This document shows, one piece after another, positions 39,360 to 49,818 of a stretch of 64,000 nt of DNA (positions are counted from its first letter, which is position 1; each line of letters begins with the position of its first letter). Origin of the DNA: Pyropia yezoensis (taxonomy: Eukaryota; Rhodophyta; Bangiophyceae; Bangiales; Bangiaceae); the NCBI GenBank assembly GCA_009829735.1, contig CM020620.1, forward strand, positions 5,324,299 to 5,388,298, in the 5' to 3' direction. Position numbers and translations under genes: made by a program. The notes beneath the pieces are model-generated. The model saw nothing but the letters and a program-made list of their open reading frames with translations, ran no database searches and was not told the DNA's origin.

Positions 39360-40957
39360 GTCAGGTGCCGGAGATGCCCGGGCTTACCAACGAGCACGCG
39401 TCCATCCACCTCACTGTGGACGTGCCGTCGGGCGACGCCCGCCTTAAGACCGCCCGGTTTAGGGCTGCTCTCCGCAAGGAAGCCGAGGGGTTGCAGGACC
39501 GTGGCGTGGCGCCTTCCGCAAGACTAAGCGGTGTGACCTGCCGCCAGGTGCCAACGTCATCAAGGGCCGCTTCGTCTTCACCCTCAAGGAGTTCAACACC
39601 CCCGAGGAGCAGCCCAAGGCACGTTACGTGGCGCAGGGCCAGTCGGACAAGGCCAAGGCCTTCGTAGTGCACAGCTCCTCGACGCTGCGACGACGCTTCA
39701 CCCGTATCATCCTGTCGACCTCAATCAACAACGACTTCCGCATTTTCTTCCACGATACCACTCAGCCAGGCCTACCTTCAGAGTCAGGAGGGGTTCACGC
39801 GGGAAATTTACCTTGACCCGCGCCCAGCCGACCGGGAGCTGTTCGGCCTGGCCGACGACGAGGCACTGCTCCTCATCCTTCCCTTGTACAGCATTTGTGA
39901 CGCGGGGGACTACTGGGGTGACACAATGTCGACCCACCTCCGTGGCGACTTGGGGATGGTTCCCCTCATCTCCGACCCCGCTATGTTTGCCAAGCGGGCC
40001 ACCACTGTAATGCTCCAGGGCATGACCGGCGCCTTCGTGGACGACCTGTTCTACGGCGGCGACGAGAGCTTCCAGGAGCTGACCAAGATGACCCTGGCCC
40101 GATTCCAGGCCAAGGAGCGCAAATGGGACAACGGTGCCTTTGTCGGCGTCTGGCTGGCGACAGCGGGCAAGCCGACCACGCACTTTACGGCCGGCCAGTC
40201 CTGTCCTACAAGCCCCTTGACATGAAGACACTGCGCATCCGCGCGTACGCTGACGCATCCTTCGCCACCAATGCCGACTACTCCTCGCAAATTGGCTGCA
40301 TCATCTTGCTGTGCGACGCGTTGGGCAACTCCCATGTGCTTGCTTTTATAAAAACTATTGATACCTCCCGTTCAGAAAATGCAATGAGTAGTCATCCTGA
40401 GGTTTTTCTGAGGCCTACGAAACTTCTTGATATAGCCAAGGCAAGGACAACATGGCAAACGGCCTTACAAAGGCCCAGTGTCAAGATGCCCTCGAACGCT
40501 TCCTGGACACTGGCGTCGACAACACGCCAGTGAAGCAGTGGATCATCCGTGCCCCGCTGGCCTCCACGCCCCGTCCGACCACGGGGCCAGGGGGAGTGTG
40601 AGACCGCCCGCACGTGCCTCTGGCCGTCACATCTGTTGGTGTGACGGCCAAGGCGATTTCCTGGCGGGACGAGCCGCAGGATATCTAATTCTTGCCCGCG
40701 TAGTCGAACGGGTAGTGGTTCTGGTGGCGCCAGCCTGCCTAGGTTGGTGCCAGTGCACGGTACCGCAGTGCCGTGCTGACATTGGCCCGTCACCGTGCAC
40801 TGCCCTGTGCGGGGCTGCTGGGAGGGGGACTCCCACGAGTGCGCACGAGAGAGGGGTGGCGGATCCTGTGTGCTTTATGAGTGACTCGACAGACCGCCGC
40901 GGGCAGTCGGCCGGCCTTTGGACAGGCCTTATCTCAGAAGTACGCATACATATAGTA
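39360..40957 (+). mobile_element. decayed Ty1/copia retrotransposon, 3' part
   Basis: Recognisable pieces, in copia order: RT start (GRFVFTLKEFN ... KARYVAQGQ), RT catalytic region (GAFVDDLFYGG) and RNase H (RIRAYADASFATNADYS). They are followed by a purine tract (40584-40596) and an LTR-like start TGTGAGACCG at 40597. It is strongly broken, with several breaks and missing portions, so old. Gag, protease and integrase were not found. Its LTR appears to be interrupted by the Harbinger element at 40958. Left limit is approximate. Confidence 0.7.
40597..40957 (+). repeat. partial 3' LTR of the copia fossil
   Basis: Starts TGTGAGACCGCCC directly after the purine tract ggggccaggggga. No second copy lies in the window, so the end is unknown; the continuation would be to the right of 45450, beyond the inserted DNA transposon. 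Confidence 0.5.
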
Positions 40958-41030
40958 GGCTGTTTCACAAATTAGTCGACAGTGCTCGAGCAGTGCTCTC
41001 GGTTGCACTGCCGGTCCACAGCCACGTGTA
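40958..41030 (+). repeat. left terminal inverted repeat of Harbinger
   Basis: Contains the near-palindromic core cagtgctcgagcagtgctct, which also occurs in direct orientation at the right end (45407-45424). Because the core is almost its own complement, the ends share both direct and inverted copies. Confidence 0.85.
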
Positions 41031-41520
41031 CGATGCTACGTGGCGGCGAGCGCTGTGATGATTCGGGGCCCCACGCTGGCCGCGTCATCATCTGGAAACC
41101 TCAACCTATGCAATGGCGTGCTATGAGTGGTCCAATTGGGCGAAGTGATTTACGTAACACGGCCAGCGGTTGTTGCGCCGCCCGCCAGCAGCGGCCGGTG
41201 ATGCGACCGCATGGCCCGCCTGCGTGGCCCCGGGGCGGCCGCACCCTCATGCCCTCAGGGGTGCACACAACGCTGCTCGCTGGGTCTCCGACGCTGTCGG
41301 TAGGGCTCCACATGGCCGTGGGATCCGTCGCCCTGGCTACAAGAGCAGCCCCCGCTGACCAGCTCGGATTCGGTCCCGTCTGCACCGCCGACAGCGAGCA
41401 CGTCTCCGAGATTCTGTACAGCGCATCGTTGCGGCGCTTCCCCGGCAGCCGCGTCTCCTGCACGCGAACCTGTCCCCCTCAATCTCCCACGCGTCGCTGT
41501 CCATCCAGACCCTCAGGTTA

Positions 41521-41667
41521 GCTATCCACTCTCTTTTTTGCGCCGAGCTGCACGGCGAGGGGCTCCTGGTGGTGACCGTCTGCCTGTCGTGAGCTATCCA
41601 CCCCCTTTTTCGCGCAGTGCTGCACGGCGAGCGGCTGCTGGAGGTGACCGTCTGCGTGCTGTCGTAG
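41521..41667 (+). repeat. two direct repeats of about 73 bp in the Harbinger leader
   Basis: Units 41521-41592 and 41593-41667, each gctatccac, a T run, then gctgcacggcgag and ggtgaccgtctgc. They lie upstream of the accessory gene with catatattcatgg just after; possibly transposase-binding or promoter repeats. Confidence 0.8.
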
Positions 41668-41810
41668 CATATATTCATGGTGGGTGTCTGACTTTTTGAG
41701 GATATCTTGCCCTTTTTTCTCGCCGTGTGTGTGCATCTATTTGTTCCTTGGATGTGTGTGCGAGTGTGCGTGCGCTTTCATTCTGTGCACCTACGTCTAG
41801 TCAGCAACAA

Positions 41811-43478
41811 ATGGAGCAAGACGCATCCGGCCGGAAGGCGGCATCCACTCAGACAAGCCTGCCGCATGGTGGCCATCCTTCAGGGTCAGCCACGGTGTAT
41901 CGGGCGGATGCAGAGGAGTTCGCTCCGTCCGGGTCGGGCGCAGGTCCCCCTCCATCCCCCCCTGCTCTCCCGGCACCCAACACGACTTGCCGCTTGCCAC
42001 CGTCAGCCGCTCCAGCCGAGCCGTCTGCGCGAGGTGCATCCCGCCGGCGTCCGGGTAGCACCGCCACCACCAGCTTGACACGTGGCGTGCATCGTGGCAG
42101 CGGGGCCAAGCGCTGCCGAAGTGGACGGCCCAAGGACCCCAAGCTCCCCGGCGGGGTTTTTAAGCCCGAGGTTAGGATGACCATCATGGAGTTATGGGTG
42201 TCCTTCGTCAATTGCAAGACGATCAAGTCGGGCTCGAGCTTGCAGCTCTCGTTGGCAAACGCCGCCTCCTGGATTAGCGCGCACTCGCAGCTGCAGGAGG
42301 AGTGGGGGCGCATCAACCAGCTGGTGGTCAAGCGCATCTTGGAGTCTATTAAGGCGCACATGGACAACAGGGCGATAACGCCGACGGGCATGGGCGCGGC
42401 CGAGCTTGCGGTGGAACGCGAGAACAAGGACGAGGCCCAGGCCGCGACTTGGAGAATGCCCTATGAGCAGATGGTGTCGTTGGTGCGCATGGCGACGGCT
42501 GTCGTCGGCCACACGGGCAAGACCCTGCGGGCGCCCGTAGTCACGGTCGGGTCGGTGCTTGACAACTCCCCTTCTGAGGCGGCCACGCCCCCGCCGACTA
42601 CGGCTCACCAGGACCGTGGCGGACCTGTGGACACCACCGCGTCCCCTGCAACGCCACCGCGCGCGGCACCGTCGCTTCCATCTCCGCGGCCGTCTGCTTC
42701 TGGTGCCAGCGGCGTGGGCAGTGATGGGGGCGAACCGAGTGGCGCCGAGTCTGGTGCGTCCTGCTCCACCGAGGCGGAGTTATCTGTCGAAAGTGGCCCC
42801 CCTAGACAAGCTCCGAAGACGTCCGCCCCCAAGCCGCGCGCAGGGGTGCTACCTCCGGTATTGCAGCCGCGCCCGCTCGTGTCGTCTGCGCCTGCCGGCA
42901 GCGGGGCTCCGGTGGCTACTCCGGCAGGCCCATCCCCCAACTCCTTGCGTACGTCATCCAAGCCCGGGGGCGCCAGCGGCCGGACTCGACGGCCGTCGGC
43001 GGCGGACCAGGCTGGCGTGGTTGCCCTGGACGGCACAAAAGAGGTGGTCGACTTTATGCGGGGCAACGTTGAGGCAACCAACGCTGCTAAGCGAGAAGAA
43101 GCCAGGATTGCCCTGGAGACGGCGCGCATGCAGACCGAGATGGCAGAGCGCCAGGCGGAGAGGCAGTTCAGACTGGACGAGAGGCGCGACCAGCGGGAGG
43201 GAGAGATTGCTATGCGTCGCTTGCGGTCGGAGGAGCAACGTGCGGCGGCAGAGACGCAGCAGGCCAACAACGCGGTGACGATCAAGATGTTGGAGGTATT
43301 GCAGGCCCTGTACCAGCGCGCGCCATCGCAGGACATCCTGGATCGCATCTGTGCGTTGGGGGGGCAGGGGAGTGGGGGGTCTCTGTGGGCGGGTCGAGGG
43401 AGCACCTCCGGTCAGGAGGGAGCTGTGGCTGTGGGGGGTCTGGATGGTGGGATGGGAACGGGTGGAGTTGGTCTGTGA
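41811..43478 (+). CDS. Harbinger accessory Myb-like/coiled-coil protein
   Basis: 555 residues from the ATG at 41811 (MEQDASGRKAASTQ); the frame is open from 41727, but the sequence before 41811 ends in a splice-like ctacgtctag and looks untranslated. Domain order: Pro/Ser-rich N-terminus, basic RCRSGRPKDPKLPGG, a helical DNA-binding-like region (RMTIMELWVSFVNCKTIKSG ... WGRINQLVVKRILE), a long disordered middle, and a C-terminal coiled coil (KREEARIALETARMQTEMAE ... RRLRSEEQRAAAET). In Harbinger elements this second protein enters the nucleus with the transposase and binds the ends. The paired layout with the transposase supports the role. No classic three-Trp Myb repeat is obvious. Confidence 0.75.
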   Translation: MEQDASGRKAASTQTSLPHGGHPSGSATVYRADAEEFAPSGSGAGPPPSPPALPAPNTTCRLPPSAAPAEPSARGASRRRPGSTATTSLTRGVHRGSGAKRCRSGRPKDPKLPGGVFKPEVRMTIMELWVSFVNCKTIKSGSSLQLSLANAASWISAHSQLQEEWGRINQLVVKRILESIKAHMDNRAITPTGMGAAELAVERENKDEAQAATWRMPYEQMVSLVRMATAVVGHTGKTLRAPVVTVGSVLDNSPSEAATPPPTTAHQDRGGPVDTTASPATPPRAAPSLPSPRPSASGASGVGSDGGEPSGAESGASCSTEAELSVESGPPRQAPKTSAPKPRAGVLPPVLQPRPLVSSAPAGSGAPVATPAGPSPNSLRTSSKPGGASGRTRRPSAADQAGVVALDGTKEVVDFMRGNVEATNAAKREEARIALETARMQTEMAERQAERQFRLDERRDQREGEIAMRRLRSEEQRAAAETQQANNAVTIKMLEVLQALYQRAPSQDILDRICALGGQGSGGSLWAGRGSTSGQEGAVAVGGLDGGMGTGGVGL

Positions 43479-43706
43479 CGAGGGTGGGACGCGGTTGGGA
43501 GAGGGGGAAGCGGTACAATGTGCTGTTTCCGCGGTGTTTCTTGCTTTCGTACGTCAGGCGCCGCTCGTGTCTTTTTTTGTGCTCGACAGCGCGAGGATGA
43601 ACAGAAGCTGGGCTGTGTACACGCCCCCTCAACGCACCATACACCAGTGGACAATTAGTGGCGACAAGACAAACCGAGCAGTACTACTCCTTCTCACTCT
43701 CGCCTA
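43479..43706. other. convergent 3' spacer of the Harbinger genes
   Basis: About 230 bases between the stop codons of the accessory gene and the transposase. No gene expected. T-rich on the plus strand at about 43560-43580. Confidence 0.4.
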
Positions 43707-45131
43707 TCAACCTTTGAACTCCCCAGTGGCTCTCATGAAGGCGAGCACATCTTGCTTCACTCGCTTGCGGGTCTCCTCAGCCGTCTGCGACGCAGGGGAC
43801 ACGTCCTCGGTCGAGTCACTCGTGCCGTCGACGACCTCGGCATCGTCGTCACCCACCGAATTACAGATATTGTGTAGGACACAGCACGCAATTATCCAGT
43901 CCATCGCCGCCTTGAAGTCCTTCTCCGTCGTGATCTGGCAGCGGAGTCCAAGCAGACTCATCCAACGCCCCTTTAAGATGCCAATGACATGCTCGGCTAT
44001 GACCCGCAGGCGAGCGAGTTGGAAATTGAAATTCACATTTTCCGTCGTCAGCGCCGCGTTGCCCTTACACGGGCAGACAACCCGCGCCGTTCGATGCATG
44101 CCCTTGTCACCGAGGAGATACTCGAGAGGCGCAAAGTGCCGCCCAGGTTGCCGCTGCCACTCCGCATGGCGCTGCACCAACGGGTCCCCAGCCGCGCCCG
44201 TAAAACCCAAAGTCACAGACAGAATCGTACGGTCGTGATCGCAGGCCAGCAGCAAGTGCATGCTATAGCGGTCATGCCTGTCCCAAAACGTCCATGGCTG
44301 GTAGCTTGGGGCGTATGCCAGAGGGACGGTGGTACCGTCGACTGACCCAATGCAGCCCCGGAAGCCAAAGGTTGACCATGCATAATCCGCGAGCTCCTTG
44401 CGGCGCTCAGCGTCAGGCCAGACAATCTGCTTGTCCGCGAGGCGCCTTACGCGGCGTACAAACCTATTAGTGCAGCTCACATCCGCTCCGCAGCTCAGGC
44501 CAAACATGTTGGACGCGTACACGACCCCTGTGCACAGAAAAAAAAAAAAAAAAAAAAACCATGGCGTGTCCGACAGAAAAATGGTAAGAGCCTTGCGGCA
44601 AAAAACGGAGAGCACAATGGTCACGGGTGTTGCTCATCCAGAAACATGGATAAAAAAACACGTACCTGCAGAGTTGCCATAGTGCCCGAGCCTAAACAGT
44701 GCCACTTTGTATTGCACGTCCAGCGGGATCGACGGACGTCGCCGGCGAGGAGGTGTCCCATCGGCGGCCTGGTCCGACAGCAACTGCTTCAGATGCGCGT
44801 AGGCTGCGCGGCTCATTCGCATGAATACTCGCCAATGGTGGTCTGGGAGGTCATCGAGCACGCGCCAGCCCCAATCCCTGCTCTTGGGAAGAGGCACCCG
44901 ACCCATGCGCAGATAGCGATTCTGCAATAGATCGCGGAGTGCCTGTCGAGCACATAAAAACAGCAGGGATGTCGCCGACACACCCGGCACACCGCCCACA
45001 CCCATGCTGCTCTGCGGCAAAAAGCCACCCACCTCAAGACAGACAAGCGCAGAGAAGAAGCGCACGCGCCGCACAGCGCGCCGAAGGGCAATCTGCCGCA
45101 AAGACACTCTGCCCATGGTGCCGTGGTGCAC
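43707..45131 (-). CDS. PIF/Harbinger DDE transposase (HARBI1-like), one intron
   Basis: Two exons. Exon 1, 45131-44666, carries the N-terminal helical region (RMSRAAYAHLKQLL, KVALFRLGHYGNSA) and ends GCAG before gtacg. Exon 2, 44527-43707, follows a pyrimidine run and tgcacag. The phase fits exactly, giving GNSAGVVYASN across the junction, where HARBI1 proteins have the helix-turn-helix ending in R..RR. Exon 2 has the DDE core: first Asp in CIGSVDGTTVPL, second in LLGDKGMHRTAR, Glu in RLRVIAEHVIGILKGRW, then CCVLHNIC. All three catalytic residues are present. Joined length is about 429 residues from the first Met. A TATA-like tttaaata on the minus strand near 45343-45352 fits as promoter. Confidence 0.88.
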
Positions 45132-45374
45132 CGGGAGGTGTAGTGGTCAGTGGCAGAAGGGGGTGGTAGGGGGGCGTGTCGTTCATCGGGGGTGGGGTGC
45201 GTGCCGGTGGAGAATCGGGGAGTGTGCCCTGCAGAGCACTTGAATCGGCAGGCACCTGCAGACGCCTGAAGAGGACCGCAGAAGCACGCCAGCAATGCGC
45301 AGGATCGGGACAAAGTCCGACATCAACCTGGCAAGTCTGTCTGTATTTAAAAAACTGGTCCAAACAGTCCCCCC

Positions 45375-45450
45375 CTCTTTGGACCGGCAGTGTCACCGTC
45401 CGAGCAGTGCTCGAGCAGTGCTCTGACGGCGTTGAATTTATGAAACCCCC
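45375..45450 (-). repeat. right terminal inverted repeat of Harbinger
   Basis: Reverse complement aligns with 40958-41030 over the outer gtttcataaatt, the gctcgagc core and the inner cactgccggtcca. Small gaps of 1-4 bases separate the matching blocks. Confidence 0.85.
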
Positions 45451-45635
45451 TAGTATTGTTTGCCTCTGGGATACGGGCTGTCACGCCTTCTTGACGCTTC
45501 ACCTGTAGCGACCAGACTTCCCACGGGTGTGCGGCACTTCCCGGAATTCGTTCCTGAGAAACACTGCGCGGAGCGAGGCGTGGAGAGATTCCGTGCGGGT
45601 GGCCCAATCCACTGGGCCGCGTCGACGGTTGCTTG

Positions 45636-45930
45636 CTGCACACGCCCAGTTAAGAGTACCTGTTTGCGGACGTCTGGCTTGCTACCCCGTGAAGCAGCGT
45701 GAAGCACAGCAGCTCAGGACACAAAAAAACGCGCATAAAACCGGATAACTCATAGCGCTTTTCATGGTATAGGGGTCCTCTGTTTCTCTTGCGCCAGTCT
45801 GTCTCCAGGTACCCGTTGGTGCCTGTCTAGCGCGTCTCTCTGCGCTTTTTCTCGGTGTTGTGGAGAGTTTTCAACCAATGAGATACATCCGTTCTGACCC
45901 AGATGTCCGCCCTTAACTGGGCGTGTGCAG
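45636..45930. mobile_element. short inverted-repeat element (MITE-like), copy 1
   Basis: 295 bp. Left end ctgcacacgcccagttaag and right end cttaactgggcgtgtgcag are perfect 19-bp inverted repeats; an inner gcggacgtctgg / ccagatgtccgc pair continues them with an 11-bp insertion on the left. No coding capacity. Shares the cccagttaag ... gcggacat core with 53941-55010. A target duplication was not recognised. Confidence 0.8.
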
Positions 45931-46075
45931 TGGCAGACCTGCCGCTGTGTCACAGCCGTCGGAGCCTAGGGGTTGATGCGTCAGGCGTCCCTCTCGGCCA
46001 ACTCGTCCCGCCACGGACGCTCTTCTCCGGCTGCAGTCTCCCATCCGCGAGCCAAGCTCTGCTCGCGGAACGCAC

Positions 46076-47150
46076 GTGACTCGGCCCAGTGACTGGAGAT
46101 TGAGAGCGTCGCGTGTCAGTGACGACCTGTGTGCGGCGAGCGTGGAGAAGATGGAGGAGGATCGGAAGAAGTGGACAAAGGACCTCCATGAAGAGGCCAA
46201 GAAGGTGGTGGATGCCTATCGTCGCCGAGTGGGGGCATGCGGTTGTCCCCCGGAGCGAAGCGGTACGTCTGCAACAGCCCCGGTGTGTCGGTGCCGCCAG
46301 CCGGCCGGCCGCGGCGGGCGGCCACGTACGTGGGCGCGGCGGTGGTGAGGATAGCCGCGTCTTCGGGCGCCCAACCGGCCGGCCGCGGCTGACGGCCACG
46401 TACGTGGGCGCGGCGGTGATGAGGGTAGCCGCGTCTTCGGGCGCCCAACCGGGCGGCGCGGCGGCAGCGCCAACGCTCATGCGCCACGCGGGGGGGGCGG
46501 GCGCCGTCGGCACGGCCGCCGCCGGGTGCACCGCGGTGGCGGCGGCGGCGGCCGCAACGGCGGCGGCACATGCCGCCATCGGTGGCGCCCGCGGCCGCGG
46601 CGCGCCCGTCTGGGCGCCCCCCGCCCCCGCCTTCTCGCGGGCCTTCCCCCCGCCCGCCGCCGCCGCCGCCGCCGCCACCACTGGTGGGGGGGGGGGGCGG
46701 CCGCCCGCCGCGGCCATGGAGCCGGGGGAGGCCGGCGCGGGCCGCGGTGCCGTGGCGACACGCCCCGCCGACGCTACCGCTGCCACAGCCGTCCGCAACG
46801 TGTGGGGGGGGCGGCCGACGCCGTGGCGGCGGCGGCAGCGGCGGTTGAGGCCCTGTTCCGGCGCCTCTGCCGAGTGCGGCGGCGGCGGCGGCGGCGGCGC
46901 GCCGTCGGCAGTGGTCGGTGAGGTCGGTGGTGGGGTTGGTGGTGGTGGTGGTGGAGGTGGGGGTGGTGCTGCTGCTGATGGGCGGGGGCGGAGGCCAGCC
47001 GACTCCGTTGCCGCCTACACAGCCGCCACGCCGCCACGCCGCCACGCCGCCACGCCGCCACGCCGCCACGCCGCCACGCCGACACGCCGCCACGCCGCCA
47101 CGCCGCCACGCCGCCACGCGGTGCCAGCTGGTGCGCGACTTTTCAGCCTG
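46076..47150 (+). CDS. candidate unknown gene with repeats, frame uncertain
   Basis: The first 55 residues in one frame look coding (DDLCAASVEKMEEDRKKWTK then EEAKKVVDAYRRRVG, a charged helix). The frame then enters the 74-bp tandem repeat, after which a different plus frame looks natural (PTLMRHAGGAGAVGTAAAG ... PAPAFSRAFPPPAAAAA). The end lies in an 8-bp minisatellite. Probably an Ala/Gly/Pro-rich protein whose frame was altered by repeat change, or a compositional artefact apart from the first segment. Confidence 0.3.
46321..46462 (+). repeat. 74-bp tandem duplication
   Basis: Unit 46321-46394 (gccacgtacgtgggcgcggc ... gcggctgacg) is followed by a second, slightly shorter copy from 46395 with few differences (ggtggtgagg vs ggtgatgagg). 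The unit length is not a multiple of three. Confidence 0.85.
47023..47118 (+). repeat. 8-bp minisatellite (ccacgccg)n
   Basis: About twelve head-to-tail ccacgccg units with one gacacgccg variant. Any reading frame cycles through all three frames of the unit, giving a 24-base peptide period (PPRRHAAT). Confidence 0.9.
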
Positions 47151-47218
47151 AGCTGGCGATCGCGGTCGGCACCGCGTCGGCGGCGTCGGCCGCGGACCGT
47201 TTCCTGTGGACAATAACC

Positions 47219-47820
47219 CGGTTTTTATGCTGGTTATTTGGCCCAGGAAATACACATTGCAGGCCAGGAAACGCCCAGGAAACCCTCTCAATGAGACAAC
47301 GAATCGATAACGGAACGCCGTTGAGAGTACACCAGAGCAGAGAACATGACGTATGCTGTCCTCGGGAGCATCTCTGATCTGAGAACGCGGCAGTGACGCC
47401 ACTGTCCAGCACTGACGATTCGGTTGCACAGAACGTCTCGGATGCGCTCCCGAGAAACGCCCCGACTCGACGCCGGGCTGTCCGAACGCGGCGGGACGCG
47501 CATATGTCGAGCAGACACCCGGGCGTTCCGGGCTCGGGATTTCGTCAGGTTCAGATCCGGCGAGATGCTGCAGGCGAAGCGGCAGGAGCATCCAGCATGC
47601 GTCTGGTTGAGAGTAAATAGTTCAATGGACAGGATGACTTGTAGGCACCTCTCTTCGTCATGAACTTCACTTAGATAAGACTACCTTTCCTGTCCAGTAT
47701 ATCCACGAATAGGACGATTCTAATTCCTATGGACTTGGGCGGGAGCTGACTTAAACGCCATGCTTAGGGAAAGACTTGTGCCTAATACATGCATAGAATG
47801 ATATAGTGTTTCCCGGGGGC
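47219..47820. other. intergenic, AT-richer block
   Basis: No gene supported. Base composition falls toward 50% GC at 47600-47820, unlike its neighbours. It contains a loose inverted pair ggacagga (about 47626) / tcctgtcc (about 47690). Possibly an old mobile-element remnant; no coding evidence. Confidence 0.4.
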
Positions 47821-48180
47821 TCAACTATCCTTTCCCCACCAGGATAACTGCAGGACCAAGGACGAGGGACAGGGATCAGATCGTGGGGGAAAAGGGGGTG
47901 GGCGCGTCGTCGGCGCCAGCAGCAGAGGCCATCCAGTTGGAAGCGACACCCGCCGTTCGGGGGCGACCTCGTCCAACAGCAACTCAAGCGGGGAGGATCC
48001 CTCGCCATGGTGGGCCTTGTGGTCGCGATCGCCCATACGCTCGGCTGCGGTGGCACGGGCTCCTCTGGACAGCCCAGTGGCGCCCACGCCTGGCCACGGC
48101 AGCTTCCTCATGGTGCCCCCGGCCGCGACAGTCGAGGCCGCGCTGTCCACCATGGCCACAAAGGAAGCAGGGAGGGCCAC
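47821..48180 (-). CDS. hypothetical short protein
   Basis: 119 residues (MALPASFVAMVDSAASTVAA ... HHGEGSSPLELLLDEVAPER). Well mixed until the last 25 residues. Upstream on the same strand, in another frame, MRSSLPALTQAGGGRLACVR and GVEWALLEVVWRAVFAIDAG also look coding, so an upstream exon is possible. It lies 3' of the AFG1-like gene on the same strand. No family recognised. Confidence 0.3.
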   Translation of the reverse strand: MALPASFVAMVDSAASTVAAGGTMRKLPWPGVGATGLSRGARATAAERMGDRDHKAHHGEGSSPLELLLDEVAPERRVSLPTGWPLLLAPTTRPPPFPPRSDPCPSSLVLQLSWWGKDS

Positions 48181-48447
48181 CGCTACCGAGAGGCACTGCC
48201 TTGCCGGCGTCGATCGCGAAAACCGCTCGCCATACGACCTCCAAGAGTGCCCACTCCACCCCTGCCAGCCGCCGCCGTATCAGGCATCGGACACACGCCA
48301 ATCGGCCGCCACCCGCCTGTGTCAGCGCCGGCAGAGATGAGCGCATTGCCACGAGCACCGGCGGGTCCGCGGGGGGTAAGGCCGCCACAGATACCGCCGC
48401 ACCCAGTGCGTGGACCCCCCAGCGTCGGGGACGGACAACCTCCGCGC
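48181..48447. other. 3' region of the AFG1-like gene
   Basis: Short interval between the AFG1-like stop and the hypothetical short protein. It holds the possible upstream exon noted for that protein; otherwise nothing seen. Confidence 0.35.
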
Positions 48448-49775
48448 TCAGTTCCGCAGCCGCCCCGCCCGCCCGCCCGCTACGGCACAGTCGAGAGCAC
48501 CCCACCCGCACCGGGGGCCGGTTCCCCCCCCCCCCCCCCCCCCCCCCCCGGCCGCCTCGGGCGCCCACGCCGCCCGCATGTAGTCGGCGCTCCTCATCTC
48601 AAGCAGCCGCGACACGGTCCGGTCCGCCGCAAACACCTCCTCCGTGACGCACGCCCCCGTGGCCGTGGAGGGCCCCCCAAAGACGCCCGCCACATCCGCC
48701 GCGGCGCCCGACACAAACAGCTTGACGCGGCACTCGTAGAGGGCGTCGACGAGGTGAATCCACCGGCGCGCCTCGTTGCGGTTCCGCACCGGGTCCAGCA
48801 CCGGCAGGCCCGTCACGCAGACCACCCGAAAGTGGGCGGCCAACGCGCGGTAGTCGGCCGTGCCGAGCGGGCGCCCACACAGCTGGTCAAAGGTAAAGAG
48901 GGCCGTCCGGCGGGCGACCACCGCCCGGGGGATGGTGAGCAACCGGCCGCCAACGGAGAGGCGGGCGGGGGCAGCCACGGCAGGCGCGCCGGCAGTGGGC
49001 GCGGGGGGGGGCGAGGCGGCAGCGTCAATGGCAGTGGCGGCGGCGGCGTACGAGGTGGTGGCGGCGTCGGCCGGCAGCGGCGGCGCAATGCCAGACAGCT
49101 GCTCAAACAGGCGCTCCACGGCCGCATCATCCTTGACCTTGTACGCCGCCGCCGCGGCGGCCGCGCGCGCCAGCCGGTAGTCCACCGGGCTGGTCAGCCG
49201 GTGCACGACGGTGCGTTCGTACAGCAGCGGGATGAGGGGCACAAACAGCTCCCGCGCGAGGCCATTGACATACAGCTCCGACGGTTCCCGGTTGGAGGTG
49301 GCCACCAGCACCACCCCCCGACGGAAGAGGGCGCCAAACAGCCGCCGCAGCACCACCGCGTCGGCCACATCGGTGACCTGGAACTCGTCTACACACAGCA
49401 GGCCCGCCTCTGCTGCCAGCTGCGACGCGACCACCTCCACAACGTCCGCGTCGCGGTCACCGCCGCCGCCGCCGCGCCCGTCGGCCGCCGCCCCCTTCGC
49501 GGCGGACCGCAGCGCGTGGACGCGGGCGTGAAAGTCGAGCATAAACCCCGCCAGGTGCACCCGCCGCACCGCCGGCGACGGCACCCCCTCCACCATCAGG
49601 TCGGCGAGGAAGGTCTTGCCAACGCCGACGCCCCCCCACAGGTACGCCCCCCGCGGGGCGGTGGCCGCGACGGCCGCCAGCTCCGCTTCCGCCGCCGCCG
49701 CCGCGTACGCCGCGCCCCACCGCCAGGGGAAGCGCCAGCCGCCGCCACCACCCCCCGCCCCAGACCGCCCGTCCC

Positions 49776-49818
<43 letters not shown>

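Larger units (their letters stand above)
40958..45450. mobile_element. PIF/Harbinger DNA transposon, whole-looking
   Basis: 4.49 kb with imperfect terminal inverted repeats of about 70 bp: left ggctgtttcacaaatt ... gctcgagcagtgctc ... cactgccggtccaca; right, reverse-complemented, gggggtttcataaatt ... gctcgagcactgctc ... cactgccggtcca. It carries the two genes usual for the superfamily: a DDE transposase (minus) and an accessory Myb-like/coiled-coil protein (plus), convergently arranged. Flanks read ta on both sides (40956-40957 and 45451-45452; tag/ta overlap makes a 3-bp duplication ambiguous). Both genes look open, so the copy may be autonomous. Confidence 0.9.

Noticed and set aside
44539-44558. 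A run as the poly(A) tail of a retroposed sequence
   Set aside because: It is the pyrimidine tract of the transposase intron on the minus strand, directly before its 3' splice site.
47020-47120. Tandem array considered as a CRISPR array
   Set aside because: Eight-base units with no spacers: an ordinary minisatellite in a eukaryotic genome.
46116-47591. 491-codon minus-strand ORF with AWRRGGVAACRRGG repeats
   Set aside because: Peptide repeats arise from the 8-bp minisatellite; no domain outside it.
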